This document shows positions 1-7,200 of a stretch of DNA of 14,235 nucleotides, in pieces. This stretch comes from Chloroflexota bacterium. GTDB taxonomy: Bacteria > Chloroflexota > Anaerolineae > Anaerolineales > UBA4823. The position numbers and the translations under genes are program-made. The stretch spans positions 1 to 14,235 of the forward strand of contig JAEWYL010000311.1 in NCBI GenBank assembly GCA_023395675.1. Direction: 5' to 3'. The notes below the pieces were generated by a model. It saw only the letters and a list, made by a program, of their open reading frames with translations, had not been told where the DNA came from and searched no databases. Position 1 is the first letter of the stretch; the number at the start of each line of letters is the position of its first letter.

Positions 1-2
1 TG

Positions 3-1394
3 GAGCAGGTAACCACCACCAGCGCAGCCACCGGCGTGATGCTGGACCCGGGCCGTCTGGACCATTTCGTGCGCCAGTTGAGCGGCGGCAACCAGCAGAA
101 AGTGGTGCTGGCGAAAACGCTGCTGGCGAACTCGGATGTGCTCCTGCTGGACGAACCGACGAGAGGCGTTGATATTGGGGCGCGCGAAGAGATCTACGAG
201 ATTATCAAGGGCCTGGCAGAAAGCGGCAAAAGCATCCTGCTGGTGACCTCCGACTGGGAGGAGCTGATCTACCTCAGCCACCGCATGGTGGTGATGTCGG
301 AGAAGAAGATCGTGGGCGAGCTGGAGGGCGTCATCACCGAGGCCGACATCCTGCATCTGGCCGAGTCGGCCGCGGCCCCGGCGGTGAACACCGGGGAGAG
401 GAAGGCTGTCTCACCGCTGCGCGGGATTGGCACACGGCTGTTCGCCAATACCAGCAACAACTTTCTACTGCTGCTCCTGATCCTGGCGGCAGGCCTGGTC
501 ATCGGCTCGGCGATCAACCCGTTCTTCCGTACCTGGCTGAACTTCAGCAACCTGTTCGGGCAGTCCATGCCCCTGGTGATCCTTTCCCTGGGGCAGCTGA
601 TCGTGATTATCGCCGGGGGGATTGACATTTCGTCCGGGGCGATGATGGCGGCCTCGTCCGTGGTCGGGCTGAAGCTGATGGTGGATTACAACGTGCCTCC
701 GGCAGCCGGGGTGGGCATTATGCTGGCCTTTGGCCTGGTGGTCGGATTCCTGAATGCGTTCCTGACCCAGAAGGCGCGCGTCGACCCGTTTGTGGTCACG
801 ATTGGCATGATGCTGGTGCTGGAAGGGGTGGCGCTGGTGGTCTCGCCCCGCCCTTTTGGCCCGTCACCGCAGATCTTCAAGACGCTGTTCAATCAGAGTA
901 TCGCCGGAATCCCGTCCGCCCTGATCCTGCTGGTGATCCTGCTCGGCGTGTTTGCTTACCTGCTGCGCTTCACGCCGCTGGGCAGGCGGTTTTATGCGGT
1001 GGGAGAAAACCGGCTCTATTCGTTCAATGCCGGGTTTAACGTGAACCGCACCGTTTTCCTGGCCTACATCTTCTGCTCGCTGATGTCCGTCCTGGCTGCG
1101 ATCTACATCCTGGGGCGGTTTGGGGCAGCCGACCCGGTGCTGGGCCCGGGGATGGAGCTGGAGGCGATCGCCTGCGTGCTGATCGGCGGCGCGACCCTGG
1201 CCGGGGGGCGGGGCAGCCTCGCCGGGACGGTGTGCGGCGTCTTCGTGCTCGGCGTGCTGGCAAACCTGTTCAGCCTGATGAACATTGACGTGTGGTGGCA
1301 AGCAGTGATCCGTGGGATCATGCTGCTGGTGATCATTGCTTCTTATGAAAGAATGGTCCGGCAGAGAGAAAAATCGGCCTACGCACCCGCTTAA
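3..1394 (+). CDS. ABC importer, RbsA-type ATPase fused to RbsC-type permease (5' end outside window)
   Basis: The frame is open from the left edge, so the gene is truncated there. The visible N-terminal part is the end of a second RbsA/MglA-type nucleotide-binding domain. It has the signature LSGGNQQK (78-101) and Walker B VLLLDEPTRGVD (from 138). The switch region reads VTSDWEEL with no histidine, which is usual for the C-terminal ATPase half of this family. After a linker of about 35 residues the same frame continues into a complete RbsC-like permease (about 438-1362). This has 8-10 hydrophobic segments, the family motif GGIDISSGAM and the cytoplasmic loop ALACVLIGGA-type sequence (here AIACVLIGGATLAGGRGS). 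ATPase and permease are normally separate polypeptides. Known members import ribose, other sugars, nucleosides or AI-2; the substrate here cannot be read. The binding-protein gene is presumably upstream of the window. It is probably cotranscribed with the hydrolase that follows. Confidence 0.93.
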   Translation, partial: EQVTTTSAATGVMLDPGRLDHFVRQLSGGNQQKVVLAKTLLANSDVLLLDEPTRGVDIGAREEIYEIIKGLAESGKSILLVTSDWEELIYLSHRMVVMSEKKIVGELEGVITEADILHLAESAAAPAVNTGERKAVSPLRGIGTRLFANTSNNFLLLLLILAAGLVIGSAINPFFRTWLNFSNLFGQSMPLVILSLGQLIVIIAGGIDISSGAMMAASSVVGLKLMVDYNVPPAAGVGIMLAFGLVVGFLNAFLTQKARVDPFVVTIGMMLVLEGVALVVSPRPFGPSPQIFKTLFNQSIAGIPSALILLVILLGVFAYLLRFTPLGRRFYAVGENRLYSFNAGFNVNRTVFLAYIFCSLMSVLAAIYILGRFGAADPVLGPGMELEAIACVLIGGATLAGGRGSLAGTVCGVFVLGVLANLFSLMNIDVWWQAVIRGIMLLVIIASYERMVRQREKSAYAPA

Positions 1395-1416
1395 AATAAA
1401 CCGCGTGATTAGACTT

Positions 1417-1421
1417 GGAGG
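1417..1421 (+). promoter_or_regulatory. Ribosome binding site that fixes the hydrolase start
   Basis: GGAGG lies 4 nt before the ATG at 1426. The frame is open further upstream to 1336, inside the transporter gene, but no comparable site precedes those codons. The ATG at 1426 is therefore preferred. Confidence 0.85.
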
Positions 1422-1425
1422 AACT

Positions 1426-2133
1426 ATGGCTTCAGAAGAATTGATTGCTCGCAAGCAGGCCCGCATTAACGAAATGCACCGGATGATCCCCAGCCGCACC
1501 GCCCTGCTGGTGATTGATATGCAGCGCAGCTTTATGGACCCGGACGCCTCGCTGGCGGTGCCAACGGCATGGGATATCTTGCCGCCGATTAAGAAAACGG
1601 TCGAGTTCTGCCGGGCGTCCAATATCCCGGTGATCTTCACCGAGTTCGTGGCCGGGCCTGAGGTGCCCTGCCTGCGCGCCGACCCGTTCGGCCCGGAGCA
1701 CCTGCCCGCCGCGCCCGGGCAGCCCACCGGCTGGGGGATGCCGTCCAACAACAGCATTATCGGGACACAGGGGCCTGAGAACCCGGATACCATTGACGAG
1801 TTAAAACCCCTGCCGGGCGAGCTGGTGGTGCGCGGCTACACCCTGGACAAATTCTACGGGACCCCTCTGGACCTGGCGCTGCGCTCCCAGGATATCCGCT
1901 ACTTGATGTTCACCGGCATGATGGCCGACCTGTGCCTGGGCGCCACCCTGTTCAGCGCGGCGATGCGCGATTACCGCGTCACCGCGCTCACCGACTGCAT
2001 CACCACCCTCTGGCCGAATATCCTCCAGTCCATGTACGATATCTTCGGCCGCAAGCTGGCCCGCCTGATGACGAGCGAGGAGGCCATGGAAGAGATCCGC
2101 AGCGAGCTCGAAGGCGTGAAAATGGGGGTTTAG
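1426..2133 (+). CDS. Isochorismatase-family cysteine hydrolase
   Basis: This 235-residue protein has the isochorismatase/nicotinamidase-like alpha/beta fold signature. The first strand reads ALLVIDMQ with the catalytic Asp at D31. The nucleophile region TGMMADLCLGAT has C170 as the expected cysteine. A segment LVVRGYTLDKFYGTPLD corresponds to the family's K-x(5-6)-F-x-x-T-x-L region; at the usual catalytic lysine it has R136, while the only lysine nearby is K142, next to the conserved Phe. Relatives hydrolyse C-N bonds in ureidoacrylate (RutB), N-carbamoylsarcosine or nicotinamide; the substrate cannot be assigned. It follows the ABC transporter by 31 nt with a strong ribosome binding site, so it may act on the imported compound. 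The position-136 substitution could mean altered chemistry or a shifted lysine. Confidence 0.9.
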   Translation: MASEELIARKQARINEMHRMIPSRTALLVIDMQRSFMDPDASLAVPTAWDILPPIKKTVEFCRASNIPVIFTEFVAGPEVPCLRADPFGPEHLPAAPGQPTGWGMPSNNSIIGTQGPENPDTIDELKPLPGELVVRGYTLDKFYGTPLDLALRSQDIRYLMFTGMMADLCLGATLFSAAMRDYRVTALTDCITTLWPNILQSMYDIFGRKLARLMTSEEAMEEIRSELEGVKMGV

Positions 2134-2160
2134 GCGGAACGGCTGTCTTCCTTTCGATGT

Positions 2161-2200
2161 AAAGAAAATTTCCGGCGCAGAGCGCCGGAAATTTTCTTTT
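2161..2200. terminator. Bidirectional intrinsic terminator
   Basis: A perfect 18-bp stem (2161-2178 pairing with 2182-2199) closes on the loop AGA. The stem is GC-rich near the loop and A/T-rich at the base, so on either strand the hairpin ends in a T-rich stretch (TTTTCTTTT on +). It sits between two convergent genes: the hydrolase ending at 2133 on + and the DUF2267 gene ending at 2242 on -. That is where a shared terminator is expected. Confidence 0.9.
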
Positions 2201-2241
2201 AACCGTTTATTTCCCCCCTTCCTGAATCCGGGCAGACCGGA

Positions 2242-2658
2242 CTAGCCGCTGCGATCCAGAGAAGGGAAACCCGGGCCGCGTGTCTGCGGGTCGAAGAGGC
2301 CGCGGTAATCTTGCGGCAGGCCGGAACGCAGGTTCTGGATCTCCCCCTCCGAGACAGCCTGCTTCAAGACAGCCACCACCGCCTTCGCGTTTTCAGCCGC
2401 CTCGTATAGTTTGGTTCCGGCGCGCGCCCCAACCCGGTTGTAGAATTCCTGGAGCTCGTAACCGATGGAGTCTTGATCGCGCTGCAGGAGGAAGGTCTTC
2501 AATTCCCCGGGCAGTTGGGCCGCCACACCGTCCTTCACCTTCCGCTCCAGCCGTTCGCCCAGAGTCTCCAGGGTGGCGCGCGTGACCTCCTCAGCCCGCT
2601 CCGGCGAATCCAGACCGGCCTGCTCCTGCACCCGGCGAATAAATTCCTGGTATTCCAT
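2242..2658 (-). CDS. DUF2267 domain protein
   Basis: This 138-residue, mostly helical soluble protein begins MEYQEFIRRVQEQAGL. The N-terminal 60 residues, with EEVTRATLETLGERL and VAAQLPGELKTFLL, match the usual DUF2267 pattern: paired helices with a conserved LP. The remainder continues with helical heptad-like segments (EFYNRVG, LYEAAENAKAVVAVLKQA) and a Gly/Pro-rich tail. DUF2267 proteins have no established function and often sit near general stress genes. The start at 2658 was chosen over the more upstream in-frame codon (2709) because GGAGGG (2666-2671 on the complementary strand) lies 7 nt before it. It follows the 17M-type stress gene by 99 nt on the same strand and may be cotranscribed with it. 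Confidence 0.85.
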   Translation of the reverse strand: MEYQEFIRRVQEQAGLDSPERAEEVTRATLETLGERLERKVKDGVAAQLPGELKTFLLQRDQDSIGYELQEFYNRVGARAGTKLYEAAENAKAVVAVLKQAVSEGEIQNLRSGLPQDYRGLFDPQTRGPGFPSLDRSG

Positions 2659-2757
2659 GCAAAAACCCTCCAATGGCGCGCCCGTGGAGAACGGATTCAC
2701 CGTACCCAACCACGCACGCTACACTCAACATTGATAACCGGCCGGCAGGGACCGCGC

Positions 2758-3258
2758 TCAAATATAATTGGCTACACGCTGTCCTTTGTGCTCGGTCAGG
2801 ATCTGCGCCGCCTGGCCGGCGCGCTCATCCGAAGTGCGGATGAAGAACAGGATGCCCCCGCCGCGAATCCCCTCCCGGTAGGCCTCAGCCGCATCGGGGG
2901 AGACCGAAAAATTCTCCAGTGCAGCCTTCACCCCGCCGCCGGAGGCGTCCTCGGTGGCGGCGGTGGAGGAAAGGATGTTCCCCAACTGCCCCACGGCGAT
3001 CACCTCGCCCAGGTCGCGGGTGCGCACCCCCTTCTCGCCCCCGAGCATGCGGTCGAACAGGCTGCCGTGCCCGGTGTCCGGTAGAATTGTGCTTTTCTCG
3101 GCTTTGATGCGCTCCTGGTCTACGTCCATAAAATTCCGGGCTGTGGATTTGCTCAGCAGCGCGTTCATCTCCTCACGATCAAAGCCCTGGATCACCAGCT
3201 CGCGCACGGCTTTCTCCGCCTGCGCAAAATCCGCGAACAGTCCAAAGATCGTCCTCAT
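2758..3258 (-). CDS. General stress protein 17M/YflT-type domain protein
   Basis: This 166-residue soluble protein starts with the short beta-alpha unit typical of the YflT/17M family: MRTIFGLFADFAQAEKAV then ELVIQGF (residues 1-26). The domain closes with AAEAYREGIRGGGILFFI (residues 123-140) and an ERAGQAAQIL helix. A low-conservation insert, residues about 40-115, replaces the glycine-zipper segment found in the larger relative at 12933-14006. The family is linked to general stress responses but its biochemical role is unknown. The start at 3258 is set by AGGAG (3264-3268) 5 nt upstream; the frame stays open to 3477, but that extension is Arg/Cys-rich and unlike a protein of this family. 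Confidence 0.85.
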   Translation of the reverse strand: MRTIFGLFADFAQAEKAVRELVIQGFDREEMNALLSKSTARNFMDVDQERIKAEKSTILPDTGHGSLFDRMLGGEKGVRTRDLGEVIAVGQLGNILSSTAATEDASGGGVKAALENFSVSPDAAEAYREGIRGGGILFFIRTSDERAGQAAQILTEHKGQRVANYI

Positions 3259-3601
3259 CTCAACTCCTTTCACCCCCTGCAGGCGCAAGTCTCTATCCGA
3301 AAAATGCTGCGGTCCGCCTGGCCGGACGCCGGAACGCGCCCGCTGCCCGGGACATCCGCAAAAGCCATTTTTCAGGCCTGGCTTCTCATGGAGCACTCCA
3401 TCGTGGTAGAAGAGGGGTGGTTCGTGCGCGGCGGCCCGGCACAGGCAGCGCCGCACACGCATCACCCCTTCACACACGCTTCGAGCGCCCGCCCTTAACT
3501 ATAACGGAATGGTTTTCAGGAAGCAAATCCCTACCAGAGCGAGGTGCACGGATCGTGCGTGAAAACCTGTAAGCGCTCCCCCGGGAAGATCCTGGCGGCT
3601 C
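3259..3601. other. 343-nt intergenic region: promoter plus structured leader
   Basis: No convincing gene lies here. A sigma70-like promoter on the - strand (3498-3526) would give the stress gene at 3258 a leader of about 230 nt. The leader could fold in places: GTCCG (3312-3316) pairs with CGGAC (3323-3327), and GTG-CGGCG (3424-3433, with a 2-nt bulge) pairs with CGCCG-CAC (3449-3456). A short dyad GCACG-GAT-CGTGC at 3546-3558 follows the regulator gene. I see no U-tract that would make any of these a clear terminator. Confidence 0.5.
3498..3526 (-). promoter_or_regulatory. Sigma70-like promoter for the 17M-type stress gene
   Basis: On the - strand, TTGCTT (3526-3521) is followed by exactly 17 nt and then TATAGT (3503-3498). 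The -10 matches consensus at five of six bases and the -35 has the TTG core. The predicted transcription start is near 3491, about 230 nt ahead of the ATG at 3258. Confidence 0.55.
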
Positions 3602-4183
3602 TCAGGCCTCCCCGTCCGGCCTTTCCCGCTCTCCGTCGGGGAGGTATTTCCAGGCGCGGAAGAAACGCCGCAAGCCGGTCTTGCTGGGGGCGCCAAACTT
3701 CTCGCGGATATTGCGGATATGGTCCCGCACGGTGTGCTCGGAGATCGAGAGGCGCGCGGCGATCTGCCCATTGGTCAGCGGGACGCCTCCCGGCTCCTCC
3801 CGCGCCAGGAGCTGCAGCACCTGCTGCTCGCGCGGGGTGAGTGCATCCCACAGGCGGCGCTGTTCCGCCTCCAGCGGGTCCTCCTGCTCCAGCAAGAGGG
3901 CGAGGAGGCCGGCTGAGGCGCCGCCCTGCGCCCCCCGTCTCAGCGCCCGGGCAAGCGCCTCCTGGTCCAGGCTGTAGGTGAAGGAGCGCGGCTCGTAGCG
4001 CACCAACCCCAGGCGCCTCAGGCGGCGCAGAGCCCGTCCGGTCGAGCCGCGCCCGTAGCCGGTCGCCTGGCTCAGCTCCGCCGCCCGCAACGGCCCGCCG
4101 GAGCGCGAGAGGGCAGACAGGCAGCAGAGCGGCGCGCCCATCAGGGAGCGCAGCAGCCCCAGCGAATCTTTGGTGAGATTCAT
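3602..4183 (-). CDS. Two-HTH transcriptional regulator with C-terminal LuxR-type domain
   Basis: This 193-residue protein carries two DNA-binding-like domains and no receiver or ligand domain. Residues 15-75 look like a MarR/TrmB-type winged helix: PLCCLSALSRSGG, LRAAELSQATG, then a recognition-helix-like RGSTGRALRRLRRLGLVRYE and a wing. Residues 114-175 are a clear LuxR/NarL HTH, with LTPREQQVLQLLA, NGQIAARLSISEHTVRDHI and NIREKFG. In this HTH the turn after LLA carries an extended insert (REEPGGVPLT). The start at 4183 has no good Shine-Dalgarno, and a possible -10 lies almost on top of it, so the mRNA may be nearly leaderless. The gene lies 93 nt downstream of the kinase/ATPase gene on the same strand. 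A perfect palindrome at 4201-4216 suggests autoregulation. Confidence 0.85.
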   Translation of the reverse strand: MNLTKDSLGLLRSLMGAPLCCLSALSRSGGPLRAAELSQATGYGRGSTGRALRRLRRLGLVRYEPRSFTYSLDQEALARALRRGAQGGASAGLLALLLEQEDPLEAEQRRLWDALTPREQQVLQLLAREEPGGVPLTNGQIAARLSISEHTVRDHIRNIREKFGAPSKTGLRRFFRAWKYLPDGERERPDGEA

Positions 4184-4190
4184 CGTATCT

Positions 4191-4216
4191 TGATTGTATA
4201 TAGAACAATCGTTCTA
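4191..4216. promoter_or_regulatory. Palindromic operator candidate before the LuxR-type regulator
   Basis: TAGAAC-AATC-GTTCTA (4201-4216) is a perfect inverted repeat that begins 18 nt upstream of the regulator's ATG. An overlapping dyad GATTG (4192-4196) / CAATC (4206-4210) shares its bases. On the - strand the stretch also contains TATACA and TATATA as possible -10 elements, so a protein bound here would block or position RNA polymerase. Autoregulation is inferred from position alone. Confidence 0.5.
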
Positions 4217-4276
4217 ATCAATGGGGAACTTTCGGGTTAACCAGAGCGGAGGAGCGGTGATACAGAGGGGGATCAC

Positions 4277-7200
4277 TCAGGAGGGGGGCTGTTCGAGGGC
4301 GCGGCTGCGGGCCCAATCGAGCAGGATATCGCGATGGTCGCGGATCGCTTCCAGGTAGCTGCGGCGGTATTCCGGGGTTTGCAGCTCGCCGGAGACCTGG
4401 GCCAGGCGTTCGTAGGCGCGGCGCAGATATTCCTCCGCCTCCACGGTGCGGCCCGCGGCCCGCAGGGCGCGTGAATGGATCAGGAATTCATTCTCATCCG
4501 GGATCGGGAAGCGCCCGGTAATCCCGGCCGCCCGCTGCGAGCGCTCCAGCGCCCGGTCGTACTGTTCGAGGGCCAGGAGCAGGCGCGCCGAGAGGATGAG
4601 CATCTCCGAGCGCTCGATCTGCCATTGGGGGCCTTCCAACCGCGCCAGCCTGGCCTCCACCAGCTCGAGGGCCTGGTTCAGATTCGCCTCTCCCCCCTCC
4701 AGCCAGGCAATATAGCCGGCCTGCTTGATCACTTTGGCCAGGATGCCCGGAAGCTTTTCCTCACGGGCGAGGTCCAGCGCCTGCTGGATATGGAGGCGGG
4801 CGGACTCGAAATCTCCCAGTTCTGCCCGGATGCGGGCCTGCAGGCTGAGGGTGCTGGCCCAGAGGTCGGTGTTCTTCAGTTCCTGCGCCATCCGCAGCGT
4901 TTCTTGCAGCAGCTCACCCGCCAGAGCGAACTGGCCCAGGGTGAGGTAAATGTCCACCTTATCCACATTCAGAATCCAGCAGAGGAAACCCGCCTCACCC
5001 ACCGGGACGTTTTCTTTCTGCTCGTCCAGGAAGCGGAGCGCTTCTTCGAGCTTCCCCAGGCGGATGAAATGGAAGGAGATCAGGTTCGTGACCGCCATCA
5101 GGGCGCCGTTGCTGTAATCAATGGCTTTTGCGATGGAGAGGGACCGGAAGAATTCGGTGCTGGCCTCCTCCCAGCAGCCCAGCCAGCTCAGGACCAGGCC
5201 AAGCACGTTGCGCACGTTGCACTCGCCCTGCCGGTCGCCGGCGAGAATATGCAGTTCCAGGGCCTCTTCGGCGTATTTCCTGGCAGAGTGGTAATCGTTG
5301 AGGTCAATATAAGTGATCGCCAGGCGGCGCAGGCTGTGGCCCTCCTCCCGGCGGTCACCGGCCCGGCGCGCCAGGTCCAGGGCCTCGGCCGCGGCGCGCT
5401 GGGAGGCGGAGAAATCGCAGATGCCCTGCCCGCCGAGCACCAGGGAGAGGGTGTGGAGACTGGCGGCGGCCTCCCCCAGCAGACCAGCCTGCCGGAAGCG
5501 CTCGACGGAGGCCGCCAGGGCCTCCCGGCTGGCCTGGGCGTCGTGGGTGATCCAGGCTGCCCAGCCCAGGCGGCGCAGGGCCTGGCCCTCGCGCACCGGG
5601 TCCTGCAGGCGGCCCGCCAGCTGTGCGGCGCGGCGCGCCGGTTCTAAAGCCAGGCTGAATTCCGTCGCCAGGTAAAGGTCGGTCTGGGCCAGCAGCGCGT
5701 CGCAGAGGCGAGAATCGTCCTCGCCCTGCCCCGCGAGCTCCAGCAGGGCTTCGACGTCCTCTTTCTGGCGGGCGCGCTCGGCGGTGACATCGTAGACGGA
5801 GGCCCGGGCGAGCAGGACGGTAAAGCGCTGAGGGTGGCGCTGGGGCATGAGGGCCAGGGCCTGCGAATAGAAACTGACCGCATCCTGGTTGGCATAAATG
5901 GAGCGGGCCCGGTCGCCGGCTTTGATCAGAAATTCCAGAGACCGGGCGGTATCGGAGGCCTGCTCGTAATGATAGGCCAGGGCCTCATAATCTTCAGGAT
6001 GCAGCGTTTCGAGGGCCGCCGCCACCCGGCGGTGCAGCCGGCGGCGGCGCAGCCCGCTCAGGTCCTCCCGCAGCGAAGCCGGGAACAGCCCGTGGGCAAA
6101 GGCGAAGCGCTCGCGCCCGCCCTGGGCGAGCGCCGGGCGCAGTCCCCCGGCCTCCACGATGATCTGGGCTCGCTCGGCGCTCTCCAGGGCGTCTACGAGC
6201 TGCTCCTCCTCCAGGCCTCCGGCCAGGCGCAGCACTTCAAAGTCAAATTCACGCCCGATTACCGCCGCCAGGTGCAGGACCTCCTGCACCGCCGGGCTGA
6301 AGGTCCCCACGCGGGCCTGAACCGCCATGCGCACGCTGTTGGGCAGCTCGATTTCATCTACATTCTCCAGCAGCACCCAGCGGTCATCTTTGCGGTAAAG
6401 CTTGCCCCCTTCGATCAGGCCCTTGCAGATCTCCTCGATAAAATACAGGTTGCCCTCGGTCACCGCGTAGAGACTCTCTAGAAAATCTGCCGGCACCTCC
6501 TGCTGGAACATGGAGGCCAGGAACTGGCGGGTCCGGTCGCGGTTGAAAGGCTCCAGAGCCAGGGTCGAGGCCAGCTTCTCACGGTGGAGGTCGTAGAGCA
6601 GTTCCTGGAGACAGCAGACGCCCTCCACCCCCGACGGGCGGTAGGTGAGCACGAACAGCAACCGCAGGCGGGAGGCCCGGCTGCGGCGGGCGAGAAACCG
6701 CAGCAGCGCCAGGCTGCCGGCATCGGCCCAATGGACGTCCTCCAGCACCAGGAGGAGCGGCGCGCGCTCAGACAGGCCGGAGAGCAGGGTGATGAGGTGC
6801 TCGTACAGGCGCTGCTGCTCCGCGGGCGAGGCCGGAGAGCTGCCCGCCGCCGGCTGGCTGTGCCCGTACAGGCCCGGGATGAGGGCAGCCAGCGCGGACA
6901 GGGCCGGCTCGGGTAGTTCCGGGTGCGGGAGGGCCAGGGCCTCGTTCAGGATCTGGGCAAAGGGGCTGTACGGGGCTCCGCCCTCGGGATAACATTCACC
7001 CAGGAAGACCTTACCCCCGGTGACCTCCACCAGGGCAATCAGCTCGCGCACGAACGGCGTTTTGCCCACGCCCGATTCCCCGCTGAGCAGCAAGACGCTT
7101 TCTCGCCCCGCCCCGGAGGCCGCCTGGCGCCAGATTTCGCGCGCCTGCGCCAGCTCGCGCTCGCGGCCCACCAGCCGCCCGCGCACCAGCTGGTCCAGCA

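Noticed and set aside
2161..2200. Palindrome as a protein-binding operator
   Set aside because: Its place between convergent gene ends, the GC-rich top and T-rich base fit a bidirectional terminator better.
3259..3477. N-terminal extension of the small 17M-type stress protein to 3477
   Set aside because: The extension has Cys/Arg/Pro-rich sequence unlike the family, and a good ribosome site precedes the family-typical start at 3258.
3531..4208. A 225-codon - strand frame overlapping the LuxR-type regulator
   Set aside because: The alternative frame is Ala/Gly/Arg-rich without a domain, while the overlapping frame contains a clear LuxR HTH.
4475..5647. A 390-codon open frame on the + strand antisense to the kinase gene
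   Set aside because: It lies wholly within the kinase coding region, has no ribosome site, and its protein is a low-complexity Gln/Gly/Arg/Ala mix with no motif. Long antisense frames are expected in GC-rich genes.
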